Source of the DNA: Clostridia bacterium
GTDB lineage: Bacteria; Bacillota; Clostridia; Oscillospirales; CAG-272
Reading direction: 5' to 3'
Assembly (NCBI GenBank): GCA_017461365.1
Contig: JAFTYG010000073.1
Span: 1 to 43,816, forward strand
Length of the DNA: 43,816 nt
In this document: positions 32,567 to 41,662 of the stretch, piece by piece
Layout of the letters: each line of letters starts with the position of its first letter
Numbering within the stretch: position 1 is the first letter of the stretch
Notes under the pieces: model-generated
The model's database searches: none
Told to the model about the DNA's origin: nothing
Seen by the model: only the letters and a program-made list of their open reading frames with translations
Made by a program: the position numbers and the translations under genes

Positions 32567-33793
32567 ATGAATATTGCTGTTGGACAATCAGGAGGACCTA
32601 CCGCCGCTATCAATGCGTCTTTGTTGGGAGTTTACCGTCACGCCGCGAAATATGACGAAATAGAGGAGATCTACGGCTCGGTAAACGGAATAGAGGGCTT
32701 GGTAAACGATTACCTTGTAGATCTGCGCGAGATAATAGGCGAGGATGAGGACGTTGAGCTTATCCGTCAGACTCCCTCGACGGTGCTTGGATCGTGCAGA
32801 TATAAGCTCCCGAATTTCGAGGAGAGCTCTGAGGTGTATGAAAAGATAACCGAGACGCTGAAAAAGTATAATATCGGAGCCTTTTTCTACATAGGCGGAA
32901 ACGACTCAATGGATACCGTAATGAAGCTCCATCGCTATTTTACGGCGAAAAACATTGACATAAAAGTAGTAGGTATCCCCAAGACCATAGACAACGATCT
33001 GCCTTGTACCGACCACACCCCGGGCTTCGGCTCGGCGGCAAAATACGTGGCGACTACCTTGCAGGAGATAACGCGCGACAGTAGCGTTTATTCCATTCCG
33101 TCCGTTACACTCGTTGAGATAATGGGAAGAGACACGGGCTGGCTCACCGCCTCCTCCGCTGTACTTCGCGTAAACGGAGAGTCCTCGCCCCACCTTATCT
33201 ATCTGCCCGAGCAGGAATTTTCGGTAAAGAGATTTCTTGATGACATCAGAGAGGCACAGAAGAAGCATTATGCGGTCATAGTAGCTATATCAGAGGGTGT
33301 TGAGCCCTCTGCGGATGACGTTGTTGGAAAATTTCAATCGGGCTACGTTGATAATTTCGGACATAAATATCTTTCGGGTATTGCCACGGCACTCTCCAAG
33401 ATAGTAGCTAAGGAGATCGGCTGTAAGGTAAGAGCCATTGAGCTCAACGTAATGCAAAGATGCTCATCGCATATAAGCTCAAAGAGAGATATTACCGAGG
33501 CTGAGCGTATCGGCGGAGCGGCAGTAAAGGCGGCGCTTGACGGAGAGTCGGGAATAGCAATGATCTTTGAGAGGGTATCCAACCATCCGTATAACGTAAA
33601 GATCGGCAGCGTCGACGTTTCCTTGGTAGCCAATAAGGTCAAGTATTTCCCCAAGGAATGGATAGCCGAAAACGGACATGACGTGACAGGGGAGGCTGTC
33701 GAGTATTGCCTGCCTCTCATTCAGGGTGAGCAGAATATCCGTATGCGTAACGGTCTGCCTATACAGTTTGTGCTCAAAAAACCGCTTAAATGA
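32567..33793 (+). CDS. 6-phosphofructokinase, probably pyrophosphate-dependent
   Basis: This 408-residue protein is longer than ATP-type bacterial PFK (about 320). Motifs are GQSGGPTAAINAS at the N terminus, GGNDSMD (110-116), GIPKTIDNDL (136-145, catalytic Asp region) and EIMGRDTGWL. Two positions separate donor types. Asp113 stands where ATP enzymes have Gly in GGDGS, and Lys139 stands where they have Gly in PGTIDND. Both match the pyrophosphate group. It would catalyse reversible fructose 6-phosphate phosphorylation with PPi, common in anaerobic Clostridia. It has no obvious promoter after the trxA terminator apart from readthrough. Confidence 0.88.
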   Translation: MNIAVGQSGGPTAAINASLLGVYRHAAKYDEIEEIYGSVNGIEGLVNDYLVDLREIIGEDEDVELIRQTPSTVLGSCRYKLPNFEESSEVYEKITETLKKYNIGAFFYIGGNDSMDTVMKLHRYFTAKNIDIKVVGIPKTIDNDLPCTDHTPGFGSAAKYVATTLQEITRDSSVYSIPSVTLVEIMGRDTGWLTASSAVLRVNGESSPHLIYLPEQEFSVKRFLDDIREAQKKHYAVIVAISEGVEPSADDVVGKFQSGYVDNFGHKYLSGIATALSKIVAKEIGCKVRAIELNVMQRCSSHISSKRDITEAERIGGAAVKAALDGESGIAMIFERVSNHPYNVKIGSVDVSLVANKVKYFPKEWIAENGHDVTGEAVEYCLPLIQGEQNIRMRNGLPIQFVLKKPLK

Positions 33794-33810
33794 AAAAAAT
33801 ACGGCTTACA

Positions 33811-33857
33811 AAAAAAGACCGTGGCAACTGTTTTTAGCAATTGCCACGGTCTTTTTT
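33811..33857. terminator. Bidirectional terminator between the PFK gene and the glycan operon
   Basis: AAAAAAGACCGTGGCAA (33811-33827) pairs with its complement at 33841-33857. A-runs and T-runs on the two sides make it work in both directions for the converging genes. Confidence 0.92.
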
Positions 33858-33863
33858 TAAATT

Positions 33864-35543
33864 TCATGCTTTTACGATCTCAATTTTTACGTTGAGGATA
33901 TTTTGTGCGGTTGCAAGAAAGACGCGATAATGCCCGTTTCGGTTTGCGGCGATCTTGTCAAGATCTAAAACCGTACCGTCCGTCGTATATCGACAGCTCC
34001 ATCCCGCATACGTTACGGTCAATGAGCTTTTATCGGCAACGATCTCGGGCGCATTCTCCCCGTCAAAGCAAAGCGCGGGTAGCGAAAAAGCTATCTCACC
34101 GTCTCCCTCAACAACGGTAGATACGCCGTTTTCGCTTACTGTATAGCGCTCTTTGATGCACCTACCGTTTTCAAACCGACAAATGAGCGTCGCGTGGGCA
34201 TAGACGTCATCCGCTCCGCTCTCCGACACCTCGTAGCTTGCGCCTTCTTCCGCTCCAAGGCTCCAGCCGTCCTTTACGCGAATTGCCGAGCACATCGAGA
34301 AGGCGATCGGCTCGTCAATATCGACCGTATAGCTTGGATGAGAGGGGCAGGGTACCGAAAGACAGATCGGAGAGGGCGCGCCGTCTCGGTGAACTCTGCC
34401 GAGACCGTTTGCGTCGTGGTGCGTATCCGCATTCGTGTCAAATTCAAGAGAGTAGCCGCCGCTCTTTAAAAACAGCTTGTGGAAATGGCGCGAGGTCTGA
34501 AAAACGGAGGGGGTATGATCCGAGGCGATAAGTGTGGGAACAGACTCGTCACAGATAAGATACGCGGCGTAAAGATTGGATGCCGCGGTTATCATGTACT
34601 TGTCAAAATATGCGTATCCCTCACAGCCGTATTTCGTTTCGGTAGGAAATCTGTTTTTTATATGTCGGATAGGCTTCTTTGAGAGCCATGCCTCTGTCAC
34701 ACTCATCGCTCTTGCGATTGCTGACTTGAACGCAGAGGCAAGAGCTGTGTTTCCTTCCTTTGCGTATCTGCTTGCCTCATATTCAAGAATACCCACAAGC
34801 CAACCCTCGTTGTGAAGAAACTGATTGCTTCTTCCGCCAAATGCTATTTCTCCGTTTGACGATTGCATACGTAGCGTCAAGAGCCCCGCCTTTTTCAGAC
34901 AAGCGTCGATCTCTTCGTAATACCGTCCTCTGTAACCCGAGTGCAGAAGCAGGGCAAACAATCCTCTCGGCACAAGATCGTACATAATAGGCTGATGAAC
35001 ATCGGTATCCTTGTTATCCATATACATTCCGTTCTCATCCAAAAATTTCAGTTGAGAAGCGATCTGCAATTCAATAAAATCAGTAGAACCGCCAAGTCCC
35101 GCTCTCTGCCTGAAATATTCGCTTACTCCCGTAAAGAGCGCCCAATTGCGGACGTCATCGGTGGGAGCGATGGCAAATATATTGTAGCATACCGTCGGCT
35201 CTATTGTGGCAAGGTAGCCTCTCCAACGCGCCGTATCCTCCTTGGAAACGATGCCGCTTTCCTCAACCTCCCAAAGACAGCAGATGATCTCCCTGACCGA
35301 AAAATCGTTTGCCGCCTTAACGTTCGGAATGGTCTTACAGCAAAATTCCATCATCTCACGGAAAATAGGCAACAGATCCTTACGCCTGCCGTGCGCGATC
35401 AGAATACCGATGTTTGCGGTAAGACGCGGAAAGCCATGCTCGCTAAGCCCATTTTCCTTTACGTCGTTAAAATATCTGAGAATGTGAGCGTCGGTATATG
35501 CGCTGAGTGATATTTCCATCAGGTCAAAATATTTGTTTTTCAT
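33864..35543 (-). CDS. Probable (alpha/alpha)-toroid glycan-active protein
   Basis: The N-terminal 350 residues of this 559-residue protein look helical, with paired hairpins as in (alpha/alpha)6 toroids, including FGGRSNQFLHNEGWLVGILE. The C-terminal 200 look beta-rich. No signal peptide is present, so it is cytoplasmic. The layout resembles heparinase/alginate-lyase-like proteins, but I cannot assign a polysaccharide lyase or hydrolase family. It is the last gene of the seven-gene operon, nine bases after the 2-hydroxyacid dehydrogenase gene. The operon also encodes a clearer heparinase II/III-like protein, so the two may act on one unsaturated or acidic oligosaccharide. No catalytic residues can be named. 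Confidence 0.6.
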   Translation of the reverse strand: MKNKYFDLMEISLSAYTDAHILRYFNDVKENGLSEHGFPRLTANIGILIAHGRRKDLLPIFREMMEFCCKTIPNVKAANDFSVREIICCLWEVEESGIVSKEDTARWRGYLATIEPTVCYNIFAIAPTDDVRNWALFTGVSEYFRQRAGLGGSTDFIELQIASQLKFLDENGMYMDNKDTDVHQPIMYDLVPRGLFALLLHSGYRGRYYEEIDACLKKAGLLTLRMQSSNGEIAFGGRSNQFLHNEGWLVGILEYEASRYAKEGNTALASAFKSAIARAMSVTEAWLSKKPIRHIKNRFPTETKYGCEGYAYFDKYMITAASNLYAAYLICDESVPTLIASDHTPSVFQTSRHFHKLFLKSGGYSLEFDTNADTHHDANGLGRVHRDGAPSPICLSVPCPSHPSYTVDIDEPIAFSMCSAIRVKDGWSLGAEEGASYEVSESGADDVYAHATLICRFENGRCIKERYTVSENGVSTVVEGDGEIAFSLPALCFDGENAPEIVADKSSLTVTYAGWSCRYTTDGTVLDLDKIAANRNGHYRVFLATAQNILNVKIEIVKA

Positions 35544-35552
35544 ACTATCTCC

Positions 35553-36554
35553 TTACGCCATAGTTTCAAGCATCTTCATGCTGACCTCGTATTTGCAAGG
35601 CTTGCCCGAAGAATAGCTTTCAAATTCCTTTACCATGTACTCAGCCATTCGTACTACCTCACCGCCAAGGCTTCCCGCAATGTGGGGAGTCATAAAGCAG
35701 TTTTCGAGCGTATAGAACGGATGCGTAAGCTCCGCAGGCTCGGGGTAGGTCACGTCAAGCACCGCCGTAAGGTCGGGGCGTTCTGAAAGAGTACGGACGA
35801 GGTCATCCTCCACAACCTGCGCGCCTCTGCCTGTGTTGATAAAGGTCGCATACTCGGGCATTGACGAAAAATGCTCATAGCGTAACATTCCTTTTGTTGC
35901 TTCATTATTGGCAAGATGGTTTGATACCACACGGCAGGAAGCAAACAGCTCATCAAGCGAGACGGGGGAGACGTTCAGCGTCCTTGCCTTTTCTTCGGAT
36001 AAGAACGGATCAAATACACATACCTCAAGGTCGTAAGATTTCAGCATCTCGGCGACGAGAGAGCCTATCATTCCACAGCCGATAAGACCGACCTTTTCTC
36101 CGTAGTTCCCGATGCAGTCGGCTTTTTTCGCCTTGGCATCGTCAAGACGCTTTTCTGCCATCAGCCTTGTATGTGTGAAGAAGCCCTTGTTTGCGAGAAT
36201 TATCTGCGCCACGGCGTATTCGGCAACGGGAACTGCATTTGCCGCCCACGCGGAAAATATCTTAACTCGGCAACTAAGAAACGGACGCGCAAATTTCTGT
36301 ACCGTGCCTGCCGCATAGAACACACATTCGAGCTCAGGAAAGTAAGTTTTTATTTCCTCCTCTGTGAATTCGGGCATTCCCCAAGTGGAGAAGATCACCT
36401 GCGTGTCGGAAAATTTTTCGGGCTGTGAAAGAATATCGCGCTTTGCGTACGGTGTTTCGTCAATCTCGGTCAATTCACGCAGCCTTGATACTACGCTTGG
36501 GGCATATACGTCACGCAGCTTGTTTTCCTTTTCTGATAAAAATATCGCTTTCAT
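35553..36554 (-). CDS. D-isomer-specific 2-hydroxyacid dehydrogenase family protein
   Basis: This 333-residue protein carries the NAD-binding motif VGLIGCGMIGSLVAEML, followed by a fingerprint Asp in VFDPF. The catalytic set is visible as INTGRGAQVVEDDL (Arg), DVTYPEP (Glu region) and TPHIAGS (His). The family oxidises or reduces 2-hydroxy acids, 2-keto acids or phosphoglycerate-like compounds; the substrate is unknown. Its start overlaps the preceding isomerase stop by four bases (36551-36554), so translation is coupled. In this operon it could process a keto- or hydroxy-acid product of glycan degradation. Confidence 0.88.
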   Translation of the reverse strand: MKAIFLSEKENKLRDVYAPSVVSRLRELTEIDETPYAKRDILSQPEKFSDTQVIFSTWGMPEFTEEEIKTYFPELECVFYAAGTVQKFARPFLSCRVKIFSAWAANAVPVAEYAVAQIILANKGFFTHTRLMAEKRLDDAKAKKADCIGNYGEKVGLIGCGMIGSLVAEMLKSYDLEVCVFDPFLSEEKARTLNVSPVSLDELFASCRVVSNHLANNEATKGMLRYEHFSSMPEYATFINTGRGAQVVEDDLVRTLSERPDLTAVLDVTYPEPAELTHPFYTLENCFMTPHIAGSLGGEVVRMAEYMVKEFESYSSGKPCKYEVSMKMLETMA

Positions 36555-37312
36555 ACCGTTTCTCCTATAATTGTTTTCAAGGCGTTTGACTCTGCCGCGA
36601 GTGAGGTCATCTTATCATCGGGCATAAATTCAAGCAACAGCGTACGCGGGATAGAGAACTTACCGAGATAATTTTGCCATTCCTCGATACCCTCGCAGAG
36701 GGAAAACCGCTCCTTGTCCTTCCATTGAAAAACGTGGATATGGCGTACGTAAGGCGCTATTGCCTCGGCATATGCCAGATTTTCCTCTACCGTTTGCCAT
36801 TGAAAGGGCTGCCAATACATCCTGAAATTCGGGGAATTTACTGTACGCATCAGCTCAATGGCATCGTCGAGCCGTTGCGTGTATGTTCTTTTGTGACATT
36901 CCATGCACAGCGTCACGCCCTCACCGCGAGCGATCTCTGCGGCTTGCTTGCACTGCCTGAGCAAGTCTTGCCTTTCGCTGTCGAAATATTCCTCACCGCA
37001 TTTCGTTCCGCACCAAAGGCGCAGAATATCTGTGCCCAAAATTTTAGCGGCGTTGATATGAGCTTTCAGATCTTCAATCGGAGCTTCTCCCAAACGGAAA
37101 TACGTTCCGTAGGATGAGCACTCTATGCCGTACTCCTTTTGCAGATCGGCTATTTCGCGGAGCGCCTCAATATCGCGGCAGGGCGCGTGTACGTCGCTCC
37201 CCCATTCAATGCAGGAAAGTCCTGCTTTTTTTGATGCTTCCAATATTTCCCTCGGCGTGTGGTTTCGGAAAGAGACCGACACAATGCCTAATCGATATTT
37301 ATTTTCTTTCAT
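36551..37312 (-). CDS. Sugar phosphate isomerase/epimerase, TIM barrel
   Basis: This 253-residue protein has the xylose-isomerase-like fold. The pattern begins KYRLGIVSVSFRNHTPREIL with LSCIEWGSDVHAP, and metal ligands are likely E in LCMECHKR, Q or W region in RMYWQPFQWQ, H in VRHIHVFQW and E in LLEFMP. The middle ligand region (FRMYWQPFQW) departs from the common DxGH form, which may mean altered metal binding or a different substrate. Its start overlaps the flavoprotein gene by 14 bases and its end overlaps the next gene by 4. No signal peptide is seen. The precise substrate is unknown. Confidence 0.82.
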   Translation of the reverse strand: MKENKYRLGIVSVSFRNHTPREILEASKKAGLSCIEWGSDVHAPCRDIEALREIADLQKEYGIECSSYGTYFRLGEAPIEDLKAHINAAKILGTDILRLWCGTKCGEEYFDSERQDLLRQCKQAAEIARGEGVTLCMECHKRTYTQRLDDAIELMRTVNSPNFRMYWQPFQWQTVEENLAYAEAIAPYVRHIHVFQWKDKERFSLCEGIEEWQNYLGKFSIPRTLLLEFMPDDKMTSLAAESNALKTIIGETV

Positions 37313-39098
37313 TGTCTATCTCCTGTTTCTTTCTTGACAGCAACGTTTCAAACCATAGCTCGGGAGTTGGCATCGGTGAAATATTTTCCATGTACGACGT
37401 AGCGTTTTTCGTCAACGTGCGCGTTTCTCTCTTCTTTCCGCAGCTCTTATCGGGCAAGCGGTCAACAAGCGCCGAGCCGTGCGTGCCGATCAACTCCGCC
37501 GAGCAGAGCATTGCCGACAGAACCGAGCGTTGCGTCAATATCATGTCGTATAGCCGAAAGAGCTCCGCCGTTTGAGACTCGTCCTCGATCGTTACTGTCT
37601 CAAAGAACTCTTCGCATATTTTATTTACCTTATCAAACAGAGCTCTCATACTGTCACTGCTTCTGTCAAAGTCGGCAACGCGGCTCATCTCAATTTGAAG
37701 CGCGTTCCGTATCTGCTCTACGTTTGAGACGCTGTATTTAACCTTTGGTGTTGCGTAGTTTGGAGCGGGGCGGGGAATATCTTTCTTTTTCGATATATGC
37801 TCCGCCGCGCGCAAAGCTCCCACCTGCGTGGAATTGAGCGCACTGCCGCCCGGGCGATACACCCCAAACGTGCCTGCCGCCTCACCCGCCGCATATAGCC
37901 CGTATATCCCCGTTTGCCAATTTGCATCTACAGCAACTCCTCCGTTGCAGTGCTGAGCAGATACGGCTATCTCCAACCGCTCCGCATACAGATCGATACC
38001 GTGGGATGCATACAGCTCGATAGCTCCCACGTTCATTTTTTTAAGGCGTTCGATCGGCGTACCGAAAAGCGCGTTTGAGAGACGAAGATATTCGTATGCT
38101 TCTTCGGGCAGAGCTTCAAATCCGTCCTCCAAGCCCTTGGGATTTTTTGTAAAATCAAGAAATACCTTGTTGCCTTGCTTTATCTGCTCTGCAACCAAAA
38201 TATCGACCTTTGAGGATCCGTCGGTCTTGCGCGTATCGAATGGCCATTGGTAGCCCTTGAGAAAGATCAGCCCCAAGGACTCCGAACCGAGCGCTTCATA
38301 CAGAAATTCTCTCTCGTTTCCGTCCTTATCCACCGAGATATATCGGGGGAGTACCTGTTGATAAGTGCCCGACAGGTTCCAGCGGAATTTTGTGCTTGCA
38401 ATGCCGTACTGCCATTCCTCCATATTGGAAAGCGCCGCTCCCGCATCTATCGCAAGCCCCGTCGCACCGTGCTGACTTTCGGGATAAACTGTATTTTTGT
38501 AGATACACGCAGGACCGCCCGTGCAGAGTATTACGTTTTGGCAGGAGATCACCGAAAGCTCTCCCGTAACCGTGTCGACCGAGGCAATACCCGTCACCGC
38601 ATCGTTCTCTGTAAGAATTTTTATAACTCTTTGAAAATCTATTATTTCAATGCCCTTGCCGAGTACAGAACGCTCCAAAGCCTCGGTCATATATTTTGAG
38701 GTCAGAGGACCGCAGGAGGTAGCTCTTGTTCTCGGATCGTGGTCGGTCTTGTAGCCCGCATATTCGCCGTATTCATTTGTGGGGAAGGGAACGCCGAGCT
38801 CGACAAGACGCATAAAGCAACGCACAGAATACGCCGCCTCACATAGGGCGTGCTCGCCCATAACTCCGCCGCCCGAATAGAGAGTGTCTGCCATCTCCCT
38901 GACGCTGTCGCCGTCCGAGCCGCAAAGAGATAGCTTGTAGTAGGTCTGCTTGTCGCTTCCCGTATTTCTCGACGTGCCCATATATCTTCCCTCGGTGATT
39001 ATGGCAATATCACGGACACCGAGATCATAGAGACGGTCGGCGGCGCAAAATCCAGCGCAGCCCGTGCCGATAATGAGCGTATGGTATCTGTTTTTCAT
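37299..39098 (-). CDS. FAD-dependent fumarate-reductase/succinate-dehydrogenase-like flavoprotein
   Basis: In this 599-residue protein the dinucleotide motif IIGTGCAGFCAADRL starts at about residue 9. Further FAD motifs are VILCTGGPACIY and the late GLYAAGEAAGTFGVYRPGG. QHCNGGVAVD corresponds to the conserved His-Gly-Gly segment of the fumarate reductase/L-aspartate oxidase group. No twin-arginine signal or covalent-FMN domain is seen. Family members reduce or oxidise C=C bonds next to carboxylates, or oxidise alcohols or amines. Here an unsaturated sugar acid is a possible substrate, by context only. It overlaps the SDR gene by four bases and the next isomerase by fourteen. Confidence 0.85.
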   Translation of the reverse strand: MKNRYHTLIIGTGCAGFCAADRLYDLGVRDIAIITEGRYMGTSRNTGSDKQTYYKLSLCGSDGDSVREMADTLYSGGGVMGEHALCEAAYSVRCFMRLVELGVPFPTNEYGEYAGYKTDHDPRTRATSCGPLTSKYMTEALERSVLGKGIEIIDFQRVIKILTENDAVTGIASVDTVTGELSVISCQNVILCTGGPACIYKNTVYPESQHGATGLAIDAGAALSNMEEWQYGIASTKFRWNLSGTYQQVLPRYISVDKDGNEREFLYEALGSESLGLIFLKGYQWPFDTRKTDGSSKVDILVAEQIKQGNKVFLDFTKNPKGLEDGFEALPEEAYEYLRLSNALFGTPIERLKKMNVGAIELYASHGIDLYAERLEIAVSAQHCNGGVAVDANWQTGIYGLYAAGEAAGTFGVYRPGGSALNSTQVGALRAAEHISKKKDIPRPAPNYATPKVKYSVSNVEQIRNALQIEMSRVADFDRSSDSMRALFDKVNKICEEFFETVTIEDESQTAELFRLYDMILTQRSVLSAMLCSAELIGTHGSALVDRLPDKSCGKKRETRTLTKNATSYMENISPMPTPELWFETLLSRKKQEIDNERK

Positions 39099-39829
39099 AG
39101 CTTTCTTATGTGCATTCCCCCGTCAAGAATAAAGGACTCTCCCGTGGTGTATCCGAACGTTCCGTCGCATAGCGCTACTACCGCCTTCGCCACATCATCG
39201 GGTGTGCCCCAACGTCCGAGCGGCACAAGACCGTCTGCGATAAGTCCGTCGTACTTTTCCTTTACCGCCTCGGTCATTCCCGTGGCGATGATACCCGGGC
39301 AGATCTCGTTGACGGTTACCCCCTCGCCCGCAAGCCTGTCGGCGAACAGCTTAGTTATCATAGAAACACCCGCCTTGGAGATGCAATATTCCCCACGGCT
39401 CGTCGAGCTTGTGTAAGCTGAGCAGGAGGAAATGTTGACTATCGATCCGCCCTTTTTTCGTCTTACCATTTCGTTTGCCACGGCTTGTGTGAGAAAAAGC
39501 GTGCCCTTGGTGTTAATACCCATAACAAAGTCATAGCTCTCCTCGGTCATCTCTAAAATATCGCGTCGTACCTTGGGCGCAACTCCTGCCACGTTGACGA
39601 GTACCGAGATCTCACCCTTTGATACAGCGGTGTTGAAAAGTTTCGCTCTGTCCTCGCCCGATGATATATCTCCTTGTACGTAAGTTATGTCGAGTCCTTC
39701 AAAGTCGGAAAGAGCGGGTGTGTGGCTCCGTCCCATTCCGACAACGGTATATCCTTTATCGGCAAGCATCAGCGCGCTTGCCTTTCCTATTCCTCCTGCA
39801 ACACCTGTAACGATGGCAACCTTTTTCAT
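39095..39829 (-). CDS. Short-chain dehydrogenase/reductase
   Basis: This 244-residue SDR is of classical type: TGVAGGIGKA (residues 8-17, cofactor motif), NVAGVAP, the catalytic Ser in NISSCSAY, and YCISK holding the catalytic Tyr and Lys. The closing GESFILDGGM is typical of FabG-like enzymes. Cofactor preference is not certain. It is coupled with the downstream flavoprotein by an ATGA overlap and lies eight bases after the heparinase-like gene. In this operon a sugar or uronate oxidoreductase role is more likely than fatty acid synthesis. Confidence 0.92.
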   Translation of the reverse strand: MKKVAIVTGVAGGIGKASALMLADKGYTVVGMGRSHTPALSDFEGLDITYVQGDISSGEDRAKLFNTAVSKGEISVLVNVAGVAPKVRRDILEMTEESYDFVMGINTKGTLFLTQAVANEMVRRKKGGSIVNISSCSAYTSSTSRGEYCISKAGVSMITKLFADRLAGEGVTVNEICPGIIATGMTEAVKEKYDGLIADGLVPLGRWGTPDDVAKAVVALCDGTFGYTTGESFILDGGMHIRKL

Positions 39830-39837
39830 ACTTCACC

Positions 39838-41649
39838 TCATATTTTTTCAACGGTAATCGTCAGGCTGTCCGCGCCTTCGACGTCAAACAGAATGCGTGT
39901 AACGCCGTCAGCGTTCCAGTCATTGCTTAACTGAGCATCCTCAAATGGGATAAACTCGGCGCTGACATTTCCGTGGCTTGCGCTTATACGGTAGCGCTCT
40001 CCGAGAATGGCACAGCCGTCCTCGATACGGACAGGGAGCACACTCATAAGTACCTCTGTTATCTGACATCTTTCTGCGTTGGTGAATGTAAACAAGTCGG
40101 CGCAAGATATACCGTTCTCGTTGACGGTGAGCGTTCTTGTAAGCTTTTCTATCCCCGCCTCGGGTGGGTAAGCTCCCGCAAAGGATATTTCCAATTTTTC
40201 CTCTGTTGCCTCAAAGCACTCTGCACGAAAATCATCGCCGTACGGTTGTCCCTCTCCATTGATGAGCGGGACGTTGTGATTTTTGGACTGTGTCCACGGA
40301 ATAAGTGTGTAACGGTAGTCATTCGAAAAAGTAAAGCGCGTGTATGTATTTATTCCTACGTCAACAAGTACGGGGGTAGTGCTGTCGTACAGAGTGAAGC
40401 TACCCACATCGTTGTGATTGTGGCTTTCTTGATTGAAGCCGCCCTTTGCCGAAAGTATCATATCTCCCTCTCTCAGTACGGCGAGCTGCATATGGGGCAG
40501 ATACTCCAATTTGCCGTGAAGAGGAAGTGTAAGTGAATAGCCGTCCGCTTCTCTTGAAAATTCGGAGTGATAGATCAAGCGGCGCATGGTTCGTATCTTA
40601 TGGCTGAAAAATGCATCCTGTACGCCCTTTTCCTTATATATTGCGGTACTGAAATTCATAAGCTCGTTCTGACGTGTCTCTCTTGCAAAACCAAACAGCA
40701 GAAGCATCAACTGAACCTTGCTTGATGCGTGTGCGTCTGCTACGTTTACAAAACGGTCGGAAACAACGTGTACCTTTTTCATATACGACGCTATATGTCT
40801 GATCTTTTCGTCATCGAAAAGATCGAGAGCTCCGCCTGTGGCTTGCTTGAGCTGATAAATGAATTCAAACAAGGATGCGCCTGCGCGTCCCCAATAGCTC
40901 GGTCCCTCATCACAGCCGCCGTCTGCGGGAAGCGCGTTATAGTAGTGCTGAATTTCGCAAAACATTTTTTCAAGAGCTCTGTGAAGCCGTCTTTCATTCG
41001 TTTCGTTAAGCAAAAATACCGTCAATACGTTGGAAAGTATCCAAGGGTTCCAGTTGTTACAGCGCTTGTGATACCCCATCCATCCAAAATCCCGATGAGT
41101 CAGATAGATCTCCTTGATGCGCTTTTCCAATTCATACGCGACACGATCTAAAATCTGGGGACAAAATTTCCGAAGGGAGGGCTCTAACAAATGAGTGACC
41201 ATCACCACCTGTTCCGCAGTCTCTGCTGCAAACAAATCGATGTATGGATCGGTGGGCAAGGGAATATCTTCTTTAAAATAGGAGCGGTTGGGCATATGTG
41301 CGGAAAGTCCCCAATAGGTCTCTTCACAGATAGTAAATAAGCCATTAACGATCTGTGGCAGAAAACGTCCGTTATTTTCTTTTAGCTCCGCGAGAGCAAA
41401 CAGAACAAGATGGTCTCTGCGGTCGAAATGAACATTTTCCATTATTTTTCTGTTGCCGCTTTTCTTGTATTCCATAAAGTCGGTAGCCTTTATTACAGGC
41501 CAGGCGTAATCGAGCTCACGCAGGGCTTCATCTACACACGTATCATTTTGAAAATTATCCCAAAATGCTCTGTCGTTTACTGTCGGAAAGATATCCGAGC
41601 TGAAGCTGTAATCCGAAAATTTGTGTTGACTTAAAAAACTGTTGAACAT
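39838..41649 (-). CDS. Heparinase II/III-like protein
   Basis: This 603-residue protein has a helical toroid N-terminal part with family landmarks CNNWNPWILSNVL (197-209) and DGGCDEGPSYWGRAG (243-257). A beta-sandwich part follows with GGFNQESHNHNDVGSF (403-418), the hallmark of heparinase II/III superfamily proteins. These lyases cut acidic polysaccharides to unsaturated uronides. No signal peptide is visible, so it would act on imported oligosaccharides or be a non-lyase relative. It lies 13 bases after the OYE-like gene. The substrate (heparin, alginate, exopolysaccharide or other) cannot be named. Confidence 0.85.
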   Translation of the reverse strand: MFNSFLSQHKFSDYSFSSDIFPTVNDRAFWDNFQNDTCVDEALRELDYAWPVIKATDFMEYKKSGNRKIMENVHFDRRDHLVLFALAELKENNGRFLPQIVNGLFTICEETYWGLSAHMPNRSYFKEDIPLPTDPYIDLFAAETAEQVVMVTHLLEPSLRKFCPQILDRVAYELEKRIKEIYLTHRDFGWMGYHKRCNNWNPWILSNVLTVFLLNETNERRLHRALEKMFCEIQHYYNALPADGGCDEGPSYWGRAGASLFEFIYQLKQATGGALDLFDDEKIRHIASYMKKVHVVSDRFVNVADAHASSKVQLMLLLFGFARETRQNELMNFSTAIYKEKGVQDAFFSHKIRTMRRLIYHSEFSREADGYSLTLPLHGKLEYLPHMQLAVLREGDMILSAKGGFNQESHNHNDVGSFTLYDSTTPVLVDVGINTYTRFTFSNDYRYTLIPWTQSKNHNVPLINGEGQPYGDDFRAECFEATEEKLEISFAGAYPPEAGIEKLTRTLTVNENGISCADLFTFTNAERCQITEVLMSVLPVRIEDGCAILGERYRISASHGNVSAEFIPFEDAQLSNDWNADGVTRILFDVEGADSLTITVEKI

Positions 41650-41662
41650 AATACCCTCCGTA

